Assembly: GCA_002323795.1 (NCBI GenBank)
Contig: DCPZ01000079.1
Coordinates: forward strand, 1-35,223
Length of the DNA stretch: 35,223 bases
DNA from: Flavobacteriales bacterium UBA1531
Lineage (GTDB): Bacteria > Bacteroidota > Bacteroidia > Flavobacteriales_D > Sanyastnellaceae
Direction of reading: 5' to 3'
Numbering within the stretch: the first letter of the stretch is position 1; the number at the start of each line of letters is the position of its first letter. Positions 23,381 to 32,529 of the stretch are shown here, in pieces. The notes beneath the pieces were generated by a model. The model was not told where the DNA came from. It saw only the letters and a list, made by a program, of their open reading frames with translations, and made no database searches. The position numbers and the translations under genes were made by a program.

Positions 23381-26300
23381 ATGAAAACTGATGCCACCCT
23401 TTTCGTTTTAATTGCCTTTTTTCTAAATGCCGATGCTTTAGCCCAAGATGCAGATACCACCTGGGTTCAGGCTTATACATGGGAAGCTCAGAACAACCCC
23501 GAGACAGCTTACGATAGTCCAGGACGACGTTGGTTTGATTTTCCGGCGAGTGACAACGACTCTTCATACCAGAAGATCCTGATGTATTACAACCTGAAGT
23601 GTTTTGAGGACGGCACAGCGGGAAATTTGGGTTATGCATGTGGTGAGTGGGATTACCTCTCGTATAGCTACCTTTTCGATCATACGGGAGAACTAGACAG
23701 CAACTTGCTTTCCCATCCGCATTGGCTCATCGATGATTTGACGTTTGAATCAGATACCTTGATTTTGGAACCAGTTGGAGGTATCCCAATGGATACAGTG
23801 CGATGGACTTATGTTGATTATGGAATTGTTGCAGAAACAGCTACATCGGAAAATTCTGCATCAGATGGAGCGATGGATTGGAGCGAATTAAACTGGCTCA
23901 CCGATGAAAATGCAGGAGGTAAGTTTCAGTGGATTTGGACTGCCGAAGAATTAAGTGCTTGGGGTTGGGAAAACTTGAGTGTCGCAGGATTGGAATTTCC
24001 GGCAATGGCTGCACTTGAAAATCGAGATGCCGCGAAGTGGAGTGCCCATTGGGTCGAAACGGATACGTTAGACGGCTTTCATGCAGGAGAAGCTGCAGCG
24101 ACGGCGAGTATATTCGATGCTGACCATCCCGGAAGATTCATTTGGGATACTGCGCTGCAATGGAATGGTTTGAGTCATCTGGTCATCGAATGCGAGTGGT
24201 CCGGTGACAGTGCTGATTTGGATTGGAGTGCTGTGGAAGGAACCAGTGCACCTCTGCAGACATGGCAGGCAGGCACTGCTGGGGAGTTTATTTCGTTTGA
24301 TGGCAATGACCGACTGGAGGTGGCTATGGCCTGGTTGGATTCCATCGGAGAAGAGGTCACAGTCGAATTTTGGCAACGTGGTAATGCTGAATTTCAGCCT
24401 GAGAATAACAGCGTCTGTGAAGGAATTAATGCAGCCAATCAACGTGAAATCAACATTCATCTGCCTTGGTCCAATGGTCGGGTTTATTGGGACGCGGGTT
24501 ACGACGGTGGTTATGACCGCATTGATCAAGCGGCCAATCCAGAAGACTATGAAGGCAAGTGGAATCATTGGGCTTTCACCAAAGATGCTGTAGCTGGAAC
24601 CATGGCCATTCATTTGAATGGAGAACTCTGGCATACGGGATCCAACAAGGACAATGCCTTTGGAGAAATGGTCCGATTTTACATTGGATGCAATGCCAAT
24701 GGGGGAAATGATTACCGAGGAGATGTCGATGAGTTTCGCATGTGGTCGGCGGCATTGACGGCTGAAACCATCATGGCTTATCACGCGATGCCTGTGGATG
24801 AGAATCACCCTGCGTTGAACGACTTGGAGATGAACCTTTCGATGGATTTCAATCCTGTAATCGGTGCGGTGGGTGATGCGGAAGAGCTTATTTTACATGG
24901 CAATGCCGGCGTCAAGCAACACGAGCCAGCTCAGGCCTTCTTCAATCCGGGTGCCATGCCAGGCGATCAGCGGCCTGCTCTAATTTGGTGGTACGGAGAA
25001 GCAGAAAGCATGGGGCCAGTTGTGGTTGATCATGCGCATCGGATTCCGGCTACGAGTATCGTGGAATGGGCTGTTGAGGGAAATGGAGTTCAGGTTGTTT
25101 CAGTCGATTATGGCTGGCAGTTAGATCAGAATCGCACCATTACAACTCCCGATGGATTTTTGTTGGGATCTTTCCCAATTGAGGGCGAAGCTGTTGTTTA
25201 TGAGAACGACCCATTGGAATATTTCTCTCCTTCCTTTGAAGTCATTGATCGTTATGAATTGGCTCGCTTCATCACTCCTTATGGCATTGGGCTTACGTTG
25301 GACGACGATGGATGGACATGGATTTTTGATGTTTCCGACTTTGCACACCTTTTGAGGGACAGTGTGGAATTGCAAGCGGGCAATTGGCAGGAGCTTTTGG
25401 ACATGAAATTCGCTTTCATTTCCGGAACCCCTCCTCGAGATGTGATGCGCATGGATGCATTTTGGAAGGGGCAGCAAAACTTGGCTTCGTTTGATGAAAA
25501 CATTACGGACCATGTGTTCACACCAGCGGAGGGAGAGGAGATGTTCAAGTTGCGCACAAGGGCGAGTGGACACGGCTTTGGCTCTGGAAATAACTGCGGA
25601 GAGTTTTGTTACAACACGCACTCTGTCAAGGTGGATGGTGGGCTGCAGTGGAGTTGGGAGGTGATGCGCGAGTGCGCGGACAATCCGCTTTATCCACAAG
25701 GTGGTACGTGGATTTACGATCGAGCAGGTTGGTGCCCTGGTGCTCCAGTGGATACGAAAGAGTTCGAGCTAACGCCACTGATAGAGGGGCAAGATGAATT
25801 TGCGGTGGATTATGACATCACATACGATCCCGATGGAAATTACCGATTTGAAGGTCAAATTGTCGCGTACGGCGCACCCAACATGCAGTACGATGTGGAA
25901 GTGTCGCAAATACTGGCGCCGACGGATGACAAATTAGAGTCACGCCTCAATCCGGTTTGCAAATCTCCCAAGGTGGTCATTCGCAACAACGGTTCCGAAC
26001 TGCTCACGTCTTGTTCCATTCTATACGGCGTGCAAGGTGGCGAAACGATGACCTACAATTGGGAGGGCGCTTTGGCCTTTTTGGAATCCGTAGAAGTTGA
26101 ATTGGCTTACGATGATCCTATTTTATGGGAAGGTGATGATGAGGAGTGGCTTGTTTTTGAGGTTGCTGTGGATGCTCCAAATGGGTCCGTTGACGAGGAG
26201 CCGCGCAACGATCGAGCCACGAGTCGATTCCACCGTGTTCCCACCTGGTCTTATCCAGACTTAGACGACAACCGGGTCATTGTCTGGACCAAGACGAATG

Positions 26301-26872
26301 CGGTGCCTTACGAAACTTCCATTGAGATTGCGGACGCAGGTGGGAACGTGGTATGGGAACGCGGGTATTCGACGCCGAACTTTACGCATCGTGATACGAT
26401 TGCCCTCAGCCAAGGCTGTTACCGTGTCACCATTTCAGATTCGGGCGACGACGGACAGAGTTTCTGGGCCAACTCCGATGGCAGTGGTTACACCCGTTTG
26501 AAGAAAGTAAGCGGTGGAAACTTCATCAACTTTGAGCCGGACTTCGGGAAGTTCATCTCGCAAGCTTTCTTCTTCCAAACCAATGTGGTTTCAGTCACCG
26601 AACCGCTGGCCCAAAACGGAAGGAGTGTCACAGCCTTTCCGAACCCATCAAACGGTGAAATCAAACTTAAGATGAGCGGTTTCATGCAAGGGGAACGCTT
26701 GACATGGTCATGTCTCAATCTCATGGGACAGGAATTGCATTCCGGATCACTCCGCAACGCGGAAGGACAGCTGGGCTTGTTGAACCTGTCATCGTTGCCG
26801 CGAGGAACTTACGCATTAACTGTTTTTGATGAGTTCGGCAACCGTTGGACGGAGTGGGTTCAAATCCAGTGA
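23381..26872 (+). CDS. T9SS-exported PNGase F-related protein with LamG insertion
   Basis: A 1163-residue secreted protein. Signal peptide about 1-21 (ALAQ). PNGase F-like sequence appears in pieces: KILMYYNLKC...CGEWDYLSYSYLF (65-99), where D91 corresponds to the catalytic aspartate of PNGase F (D60, from memory); RYELARFITPYGIGL (624-638) with WIFDVSDFAHLL (647-658); and the C-terminal catalytic-type domain (about 712-840) with NNCGEFCYNTHSV (E741 matching PNGase F E206) and YDRAGWCPG (779-787). A LamG/concanavalin-like domain (about 302-465) splits the first part from the second. Residues 1084-1163 form a type A T9SS sorting domain (AFPNPSNGEIKL, then PRGTYALTVFDEFGN). It may remove N-glycans or bind glycoproteins at the surface; the glutamate equivalent to PNGase F E118 is not evident, so activity is uncertain. 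Confidence 0.86.
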   Translation: MKTDATLFVLIAFFLNADALAQDADTTWVQAYTWEAQNNPETAYDSPGRRWFDFPASDNDSSYQKILMYYNLKCFEDGTAGNLGYACGEWDYLSYSYLFDHTGELDSNLLSHPHWLIDDLTFESDTLILEPVGGIPMDTVRWTYVDYGIVAETATSENSASDGAMDWSELNWLTDENAGGKFQWIWTAEELSAWGWENLSVAGLEFPAMAALENRDAAKWSAHWVETDTLDGFHAGEAAATASIFDADHPGRFIWDTALQWNGLSHLVIECEWSGDSADLDWSAVEGTSAPLQTWQAGTAGEFISFDGNDRLEVAMAWLDSIGEEVTVEFWQRGNAEFQPENNSVCEGINAANQREINIHLPWSNGRVYWDAGYDGGYDRIDQAANPEDYEGKWNHWAFTKDAVAGTMAIHLNGELWHTGSNKDNAFGEMVRFYIGCNANGGNDYRGDVDEFRMWSAALTAETIMAYHAMPVDENHPALNDLEMNLSMDFNPVIGAVGDAEELILHGNAGVKQHEPAQAFFNPGAMPGDQRPALIWWYGEAESMGPVVVDHAHRIPATSIVEWAVEGNGVQVVSVDYGWQLDQNRTITTPDGFLLGSFPIEGEAVVYENDPLEYFSPSFEVIDRYELARFITPYGIGLTLDDDGWTWIFDVSDFAHLLRDSVELQAGNWQELLDMKFAFISGTPPRDVMRMDAFWKGQQNLASFDENITDHVFTPAEGEEMFKLRTRASGHGFGSGNNCGEFCYNTHSVKVDGGLQWSWEVMRECADNPLYPQGGTWIYDRAGWCPGAPVDTKEFELTPLIEGQDEFAVDYDITYDPDGNYRFEGQIVAYGAPNMQYDVEVSQILAPTDDKLESRLNPVCKSPKVVIRNNGSELLTSCSILYGVQGGETMTYNWEGALAFLESVEVELAYDDPILWEGDDEEWLVFEVAVDAPNGSVDEEPRNDRATSRFHRVPTWSYPDLDDNRVIVWTKTNAVPYETSIEIADAGGNVVWERGYSTPNFTHRDTIALSQGCYRVTISDSGDDGQSFWANSDGSGYTRLKKVSGGNFINFEPDFGKFISQAFFFQTNVVSVTEPLAQNGRSVTAFPNPSNGEIKLKMSGFMQGERLTWSCLNLMGQELHSGSLRNAEGQLGLLNLSSLPRGTYALTVFDEFGNRWTEWVQIQ

Positions 26873-26914
26873 TGCACTCAAAAAAGTATATTTTTCATTT
26901 TTAGGGAATAAAAA

Positions 26915-26982
26915 GGGGGGGGGTTGTTCATAATCTTTTGGTTTATTTTGAGATGACCCCCTTAAAAAATGGGGTACATTTG
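26915..26982 (+). promoter_or_regulatory. glnN upstream region: G9 tract, inverted repeat and candidate -7 element
   Basis: Between the PNGase-like gene and glnN (26873-27006) lie a run of nine G's (26915-26923), the inverted repeat ACCCC / GGGGT (26956-26960 and 26971-26975) and a perfect -7 element TACATTTG (26975-26982). The nearest TTG (26948-26950) is 24 nt upstream of the -7 element, a little far for the consensus. The second arm of the repeat touches the -7 element, so it could be an operator. A start near 26989 gives a leader of about 18 nt. No strong terminator for the upstream gene is seen. Confidence 0.4.
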
Positions 26983-27006
26983 CAAAATCATTGAAAAATA
27001 ACCGAA

Positions 27007-29193
27007 ATGAGCATTTCACGAAAAAAAGCATTAGAAGATGTCTTAGAGCGTACACCGCGCCATGCTCCCCGACCAGAAAATAAAATTTCTGCTTACTACG
27101 GAGAGAACGTTTTCAATCTCACAATGATGAAGCAGTACCTCACCGATGAGGCTTGCGATAGCATTGAAGATGCGATGGAGAACCACACTTCAATCAGCCG
27201 TGACATTGCTGATCAGGTTGCTTCTGCAATGAAGGAATGGGCGATAACACGAGGAGCAACACATTATACACACTGGTTTCAGCCGTTGACAGGAGCAACC
27301 GCCGAAAAGCACGATAGTTTCATAACACCAACTTCTGACGGTCGGGTAATTGAAAAATTCGATGGCTCTTTGTTGGTTCAACAAGAACCAGATGCCAGCT
27401 CGTTTCCGAATGGAGGCATTCGCAACACATTTGAAGCTCGTGGCTATACGCTATGGGATCCAACATCTCCCGCTTTTGTCTGGGAAAACACCCTTTGCAT
27501 ACCCACCATTTTCATCAGTTACACAGGTTTCGCCCTGGACAACAAAATGCCAATGCTCAAAGCGCTCGCTAGCATTGATGACTCGGCAACAGCGGTTTGT
27601 CAGTATTTCGACAAAAACATCACAAAAGTGGTTGCTACGCTGGGTTGGGAGCAAGAGTATTTCTTGGTCGACAAGGCCCTCCACGCTGCCCGTCCTGATT
27701 TGCAAATGACAGGGCGTGCTTTGTTTGGAGCTGCTCCTGCTAAGGGGCAGCAATTGGACGACCACTATTTTGGGTCCATCCCTGCTCGTGCGACAGCCTT
27801 CATGAAGGAGTTTGAAATGGAGTCTCACAAACTGGGTATTCCAGTTACAACTCGACACAATGAGGTGGCTCCGAATCAATTTGAGTGCGCTCCAGTATTC
27901 GAAGAAGCGAACCTCGCAAACGATCACAATCTTTTGCTCATGGAGGTGATGGAGCAAGTAGCTCGTCGCCATAATTTCCAGCTTTTGCTGCATGAAAAGC
28001 CTTATCCAGGTTTGAACGGATCAGGAAAGCACAATAACTGGTCACTCGGAACAAATACGGGAGTGAATCTCTTAAAGCCGGGCAATAACCCCAAAACGAA
28101 TCTGCGGTTTTTGACCTTCTTTGTCAATACCCTTGCGGCTTTGCACAAACATGCAGACATTGTTCGTGCTGCGATTGCATCGGTTGGAAATGATCACCGA
28201 TTGGGTGCGAATGAAGCGCCACCAGCGATTATCAGTGCATTCATCGGATCCCAATTGTCAGATTTGTTGGATGCCTTGGAAACAAGCATCAAGGCAGGGA
28301 AGTTGACCCCTGAGGACAAAACAGCACTGAAATTGGAAATTGGTCGCATCCCGGAAGTGATGCTGGACAACACCGATCGCAATAGAACATCGCCTTTTGC
28401 TTTCACCGGGAATAAGTTCGAGTTACGTGCTGTGGGGTCAACTGCCAACTGCGCAGTCTCAATGACTGTGCTCAATACGATTGTTTCTGATCAACTGAAG
28501 ACTTTCAAACGGGCTGTTGATCAGCGCATTGCTGGTGGTGACAAAAAGGACGATGCGATTTTGAAGGAATTGCAAAAATTGATTGCTCAGAGCAAATCCA
28601 TTCGATTTGAAGGCAACGGATACTCAGAAGATTGGGTCAAAGAAGCGAAGCAAAGAGGCCTGTCGAATCTGCGCAACACCCCTGAAGCGTTAAATGTGCT
28701 CAACCGGAAGGAAGTGCAGGATTTGTTTGAGAGCATGGGGGTTTTGAGTAAAGAGGAATTGGGAGCAAGGGTTGAGGTTGATTTGGAAAACTACATTTTG
28801 AAGCGACAAATCGAATACCGCGTTCTTTTGGATATGAGTCGAAGTACGATCTTGCCCGCTGCCATTCGGTTCCAGAGTGGATTATTGACCAATGTCGAGC
28901 AGTTGACTGCGGTGCTAGGAAAGGATGCTTCGAAGTTCTCCGTTGCGCAGATGGATATGATCAAATCGGCGGGCACGGTCATTCAAAACTTGCACATGGC
29001 TGCGGCCAAAATGGAGGAAGTTCATGACAATGCGGAGGGAGCGAAAACAGCAATTATAAAAGCACGCGACTACGCAGAGAAGGTGGTTCCGTGCATGGAA
29101 ACGGTAAGCAGTCATTGCGCCGAATTGGAGCTGATGGTTGATGACGCTCAATGGCCATTGCCGAAGTTTGCGGAGTTACTTTTTACCCGCTGA
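27007..29193 (+). CDS. glnN: glutamine synthetase type III
   Basis: This 728-residue GSIII makes glutamine from glutamate, ammonia and ATP. The length (about 700-730) and content separate it from GSI (about 470). The N-terminal GSIII-specific region includes GENVFNLTMMKQYL and THYTHWFQPLTG. The catalytic core carries GWEQEYFLVD, TTRHNEVAPNQFECAPVFEEAN, LHEKPYPGLNGSGKHNNWS and NRTSPFAFTGNKFELRAVGS, which hold the metal, glutamate and ATP ligands. A helical C-terminal extension (about 600-728) is typical of the family. GSIII is characteristic of Bacteroidota and some cyanobacteria, where it is often induced by nitrogen limitation. It is a single-gene unit: a candidate promoter upstream and a terminator downstream. 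The start is A-rich (AAATAACCGAA) with no SD. Confidence 0.97.
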   Translation: MSISRKKALEDVLERTPRHAPRPENKISAYYGENVFNLTMMKQYLTDEACDSIEDAMENHTSISRDIADQVASAMKEWAITRGATHYTHWFQPLTGATAEKHDSFITPTSDGRVIEKFDGSLLVQQEPDASSFPNGGIRNTFEARGYTLWDPTSPAFVWENTLCIPTIFISYTGFALDNKMPMLKALASIDDSATAVCQYFDKNITKVVATLGWEQEYFLVDKALHAARPDLQMTGRALFGAAPAKGQQLDDHYFGSIPARATAFMKEFEMESHKLGIPVTTRHNEVAPNQFECAPVFEEANLANDHNLLLMEVMEQVARRHNFQLLLHEKPYPGLNGSGKHNNWSLGTNTGVNLLKPGNNPKTNLRFLTFFVNTLAALHKHADIVRAAIASVGNDHRLGANEAPPAIISAFIGSQLSDLLDALETSIKAGKLTPEDKTALKLEIGRIPEVMLDNTDRNRTSPFAFTGNKFELRAVGSTANCAVSMTVLNTIVSDQLKTFKRAVDQRIAGGDKKDDAILKELQKLIAQSKSIRFEGNGYSEDWVKEAKQRGLSNLRNTPEALNVLNRKEVQDLFESMGVLSKEELGARVEVDLENYILKRQIEYRVLLDMSRSTILPAAIRFQSGLLTNVEQLTAVLGKDASKFSVAQMDMIKSAGTVIQNLHMAAAKMEEVHDNAEGAKTAIIKARDYAEKVVPCMETVSSHCAELELMVDDAQWPLPKFAELLFTR

Positions 29194-29231
29194 GAGCATT
29201 CAGAATCCCTCTCCAAACAGGAGGTAAAATC

Positions 29232-29263
29232 AAAGGGCTGGCCAATGGGTCAGCCCTTTTTTT
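29232..29263 (+). terminator. Rho-independent terminator of glnN
   Basis: The stem AAAGGGCTGGCC / GGTCAGCCCTTT (12 bp with one G-T wobble) closes an AATG loop and runs into seven T's. It lies 38 nt past the glnN stop. Confidence 0.88.
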
Positions 29264-29293
29264 GGGTTATTTTCTGGCTTTATTGACTTCCGA

Positions 29294-29326
29294 TTGCACC
29301 TAAACGCCGGCTTTGCCTTACATTCG
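29294..29326 (+). promoter_or_regulatory. candidate promoter of the PorE-like/purM/prfA/pyrF cluster
   Basis: TTG at 29294-29296, a 22-nt spacer and TACATTCG at 29319-29326 (7 of 8 to TAnnTTTG). It lies between the glnN terminator and the start at 29351, giving a leader of about 18 nt. It may be the only promoter for the five-gene run that follows. Confidence 0.4.
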
Positions 29327-29350
29327 AGCACAGATTAAAATCGATACGAA

Positions 29351-31348
29351 ATGCACAAGAACCTGCAAGCTTTTTGTACCCTCACTGGTTTAGCCAGTTT
29401 GTTGATTATGATATCCTTTGGAACGCTATCAGCCCAGACGGATTATGCCGCTGAGGCGGACCAAGCATATGAAAAGATGGCGTTTAGCACATCTGCTCAA
29501 GAATACATCAAAGCCTACGCTAAAGTGAAGGAAATAGATGAAAAAGGACGAATTGCCTTTATGACAGGTGAGAGTTTTCGCATGATGCTTGAGCCCGCTG
29601 CAGCAGAGGAATGGTATGACAAGGCGATTGGCTTGCGTTATGGGGCAAATGACCCATCTGTATTTTTGGTTTATGGCGATGTTATGCATTCTCAGCAATC
29701 TTTCGATGATGCGATTGAGTGGTACGTTGCCTACAAAGAGAATGGTGGCGACGGAGATGTCGCTGATGCTCGAATCGAGCAAGCTGACAATGATGCCCTT
29801 GAGTTGGATGAGCCCTCTAGCCGTTATATTGTGGATAATTTACTATTGTTGAATTCTGACGGATATGACTTTGGTGTTGGTTATGCGTCCAAGAAGGCAG
29901 ACGAAATTGTCTTTGCTTCTTCGCGGGAGAGTTCAACAGGTTCAGGTGAGGACCCCATCACGGGACAGAGTTATATGGACTTGTTTCGTTCAGAACAAGA
30001 CAAAAAAGACCGTTGGAGTACGCCGGCCCCATTGAATTCAACGATCAATACTGAATTCAACGAAGGAACGGTTGCGTTCGACAGAAAGTATAAGAACATA
30101 TATTTTACCAGATGCATTTCGGATGACGAAAGTTCATTTGCTTGCGATTTGTACCGAGCGGCAGCAATGGGTTCAAAGTATGGCCCTTCTGAAGTCATCG
30201 AATTGATCAATAGGGACGAGAATGACAGCTCGCAGGTAGGACATCCGAGTTTCACGATTGACAATGACTTCCTGATGTTCGTCAGTGACTTGGAAGGGGG
30301 ATATGGAGGCAAGGACATCTGGTACGTTGCCTACGATAGCAAAGAAGACACCTTTGGCGATCCAGTCAACCTTGGTGAAAACATCAATACATCGGGTGAT
30401 GAAATGTTTCCGAACATGCGTTACGATGGAACCCTTTTCTTTTCTTCGACAAATGGGAACATGGGAGGGCTTGACATCCTCAGTGCCGCTCCGGCAGAAG
30501 GAATTATGAAGTTTGAAAAAGCGACAACGGTTCCCTATCCACTGAATAGCAGTGCAGACGACTTTAGCATTGTCTTCAAGGATGGAGAAGATGCGGGCAT
30601 TTTCACATCAAGCCGAGTCGGAGGTAAGGGCAAGGACGATTTGTACTCTTTTACCCTTCCAGACATGAAGTTTTGCTTTAGAGCAAATGTATATGATTAC
30701 GATACGGGCAACCCGCTCATGGCAGCCGTCGAGGTCAATGGTTCAAACGGTGACTCATGGACGTTCACTGCTGATGCTGATGGCGGCTTGGAATTGTGTG
30801 GTGATGAAATCAAGAAGAACGCAACCTATGACGTAGACGTTGAGCTTCAAGGTTACATCAGCACGGGAGATCGCTTCGCCACTGCTGGTCTTTCAGAGAG
30901 TACCACTTTTGCTCGTGAGTACTTCTTAAAAGAAGTCGTTTTGGATCAAGAGTATCAAATGCCTTTGGTTTTGTACGCGTTCAACGAAGCGGAACTCTTA
31001 GTCAATGATGATGTAAACGGCGCGGATTCTCTGGCATACCTTCTCGATATCATGGAGAGGAATGAAACGTACGTGATTCAATTGGAATCCCACACCGATA
31101 GCCGCGGAAAAGACAATTACAACCAAGAGTTGTCTCAGCTAAGAGCTCAGACATGTGTAGATTATCTTGTTGGTGCAGGAATCGAGAGAAATCGACTTGT
31201 GGCAGTGGGAAGAGGCGAAAGTATGCTGCTCGTTTCTGATTCAGAAATCAATCGAATGAAAACGGAGGAAGACAAGGAACGGGCGCACCAGGCCAACCGT
31301 CGAACGGTATTCCGAATCATGCGTTTCGATTACGTTCCGGGAGAATAA
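29351..31348 (+). CDS. OmpA-family protein with TPR, PD40 propeller and CRD domains (PorE-like)
   Basis: A 665-residue envelope protein. Signal peptide about 1-28 (FGTLSAQ); there is no lipobox cysteine. Domains in order: TPR-like helices (about 30-150; AAEEWYDKAIGLRYG, FDDAIEWYVAYKE), a PD40/WD40-like propeller (about 175-430; VGHPSFTIDNDFLMFVSD, then GGYGGKDIWYV, DEMFPNMRYDGTLFFSS), a carboxypeptidase-regulatory-like sandwich (about 437-525; ANVYDYDTGNPLMAAVEV) and a C-terminal OmpA peptidoglycan-binding domain (about 536-660; ESHTDSRGKDNYNQELSQLRA at 579-599). This order is that of Porphyromonas PorE, a T9SS-associated protein that ties the machinery to peptidoglycan. Bacteroidota carry several paralogues of this layout, so the specific T9SS role is likely but not proven. 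purM begins at the base after its stop. Confidence 0.88.
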   Translation: MHKNLQAFCTLTGLASLLIMISFGTLSAQTDYAAEADQAYEKMAFSTSAQEYIKAYAKVKEIDEKGRIAFMTGESFRMMLEPAAAEEWYDKAIGLRYGANDPSVFLVYGDVMHSQQSFDDAIEWYVAYKENGGDGDVADARIEQADNDALELDEPSSRYIVDNLLLLNSDGYDFGVGYASKKADEIVFASSRESSTGSGEDPITGQSYMDLFRSEQDKKDRWSTPAPLNSTINTEFNEGTVAFDRKYKNIYFTRCISDDESSFACDLYRAAAMGSKYGPSEVIELINRDENDSSQVGHPSFTIDNDFLMFVSDLEGGYGGKDIWYVAYDSKEDTFGDPVNLGENINTSGDEMFPNMRYDGTLFFSSTNGNMGGLDILSAAPAEGIMKFEKATTVPYPLNSSADDFSIVFKDGEDAGIFTSSRVGGKGKDDLYSFTLPDMKFCFRANVYDYDTGNPLMAAVEVNGSNGDSWTFTADADGGLELCGDEIKKNATYDVDVELQGYISTGDRFATAGLSESTTFAREYFLKEVVLDQEYQMPLVLYAFNEAELLVNDDVNGADSLAYLLDIMERNETYVIQLESHTDSRGKDNYNQELSQLRAQTCVDYLVGAGIERNRLVAVGRGESMLLVSDSEINRMKTEEDKERAHQANRRTVFRIMRFDYVPGE

Positions 31349-32521
31349 GTGGAAGATTCAAGGTACGCAAACCGCGGGGTCTCGTCTGGCAAAGAGGAAG
31401 TGCATGCTGCCATTGCTGGAATTGATAAAGGCTTGTTTCCGCAAGCCTTCTGCAAGGTAGTTCCGGATTATCTGACAGGCAGTGAGGATCATTGCGTAGT
31501 GATGCATGCTGATGGAGCGGGTACCAAGTCCTCGCTCGCGTATATGTATTGGAAGGCGACAGGTGATCTTTCCGTTTGGAAGGGCATTGCACAAGACGCT
31601 CTTGTCATGAACATCGACGATTTGTTGTGCGTTGGTTCGCTTGGCCCCATTTTGGTGTCCAGCACCATTGGCAGAAATAAGCACTTGATTCCTGGTGAGG
31701 TGATCAAAGCGATCATCACTGGCACGGAGGAATTATTGGAAGATCTCAGAGCACATGGCGTTGATATTCAGAGTACAGGAGGCGAAACTGCTGATGTAGG
31801 AGACCTGGTGCGAACCATTATAGTGGATTCAACAGTCGTTGCACGTATGAAACGCGATGAGGTCATCGACAATGCCAACATTGCTCCAGGTCAGGTCGTT
31901 GTTGGCTTGGCAAGTTTCGGTCAAGCAAGCTGGGAAGACGAGTACAATGGAGGAATGGGGTCGAACGGATTAACGTCTGCGAGGCATGATGTTTTTGCCA
32001 AAGGACTGATGACCGAATACCCTGAAAGTTTTGATCCAGGTACAGACGAACAATGGGTCTATACCGGCAATTGGAGTTTGACCGACAAGGTTGATGGGGT
32101 TCCGCTGGACGCGGGAAAACTGGTCTTATCTCCAACACGAAGCTATGCACCACTGATGGCCAAAATTCTACCTCAATGGGGCAGTCGTATCAAAGGAATG
32201 GTTCACTGTTCCGGTGGTGCTCAAACCAAGGTGCTTCATTTCGTGGACAATGTGCATGTGGTGAAGGATAATCTATTTCCAATACCGCCACTGTTTGAAA
32301 TGATTCAGAAGAGCTCAGGCACGGACTGGAAGGAAATGTATGAGGTGTTCAATATGGGACATCGAATGGAGATTTATACTGATTCAGAGACAGCGAAGGC
32401 CATCATCGACTTGTCAATAGCGATGGGAGTTGACGCTCAGATCATTGGCCGTTGTGAGCCATTCACGGGCAAGCGAGTTACCGTATCTGGTGCTCAAGGA
32501 ACCTATCAATACGGAGATTAG
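31349..32521 (+). CDS. purM: phosphoribosylformylglycinamidine cyclo-ligase (AIR synthase), Bacteroidota type
   Basis: This 390-residue PurM-superfamily enzyme closes FGAM to aminoimidazole ribonucleotide with ATP in purine synthesis. It matches the longer form found in Bacteroidota: YANRGVSSGKEEVHAAI at the N-terminus, HADGAGTKSSLAYMYW, the metal/ATP-binding MNIDDLLCVG, STGGETADVGDLVRTI, GLASFGQASWEDEYNGGMGSNGLTSARHDVF and HCSGGAQTK. The start is GTG (31349-31351) directly after the TAA of the previous gene. No in-frame ATG occurs before the conserved HADGAG block, so GTG is the only reasonable start. prfA begins 8 nt after its stop. Confidence 0.92.
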   Translation: MEDSRYANRGVSSGKEEVHAAIAGIDKGLFPQAFCKVVPDYLTGSEDHCVVMHADGAGTKSSLAYMYWKATGDLSVWKGIAQDALVMNIDDLLCVGSLGPILVSSTIGRNKHLIPGEVIKAIITGTEELLEDLRAHGVDIQSTGGETADVGDLVRTIIVDSTVVARMKRDEVIDNANIAPGQVVVGLASFGQASWEDEYNGGMGSNGLTSARHDVFAKGLMTEYPESFDPGTDEQWVYTGNWSLTDKVDGVPLDAGKLVLSPTRSYAPLMAKILPQWGSRIKGMVHCSGGAQTKVLHFVDNVHVVKDNLFPIPPLFEMIQKSSGTDWKEMYEVFNMGHRMEIYTDSETAKAIIDLSIAMGVDAQIIGRCEPFTGKRVTVSGAQGTYQYGD

Positions 32522-32529
32522 CTCAGCGA

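Noticed and set aside
24068..24808. A 246-codon open frame on the minus strand
   Set aside because: It lies wholly within the PNGase-like gene, reads as the antisense of it, and has no recognisable domain. Similar antisense frames at 19010-19699 and 25121-25699 were dropped for the same reason.
26915..26974. G-quadruplex upstream of glnN
   Set aside because: There is one long G run and only a single further GGGG. Four suitably spaced runs are not present.
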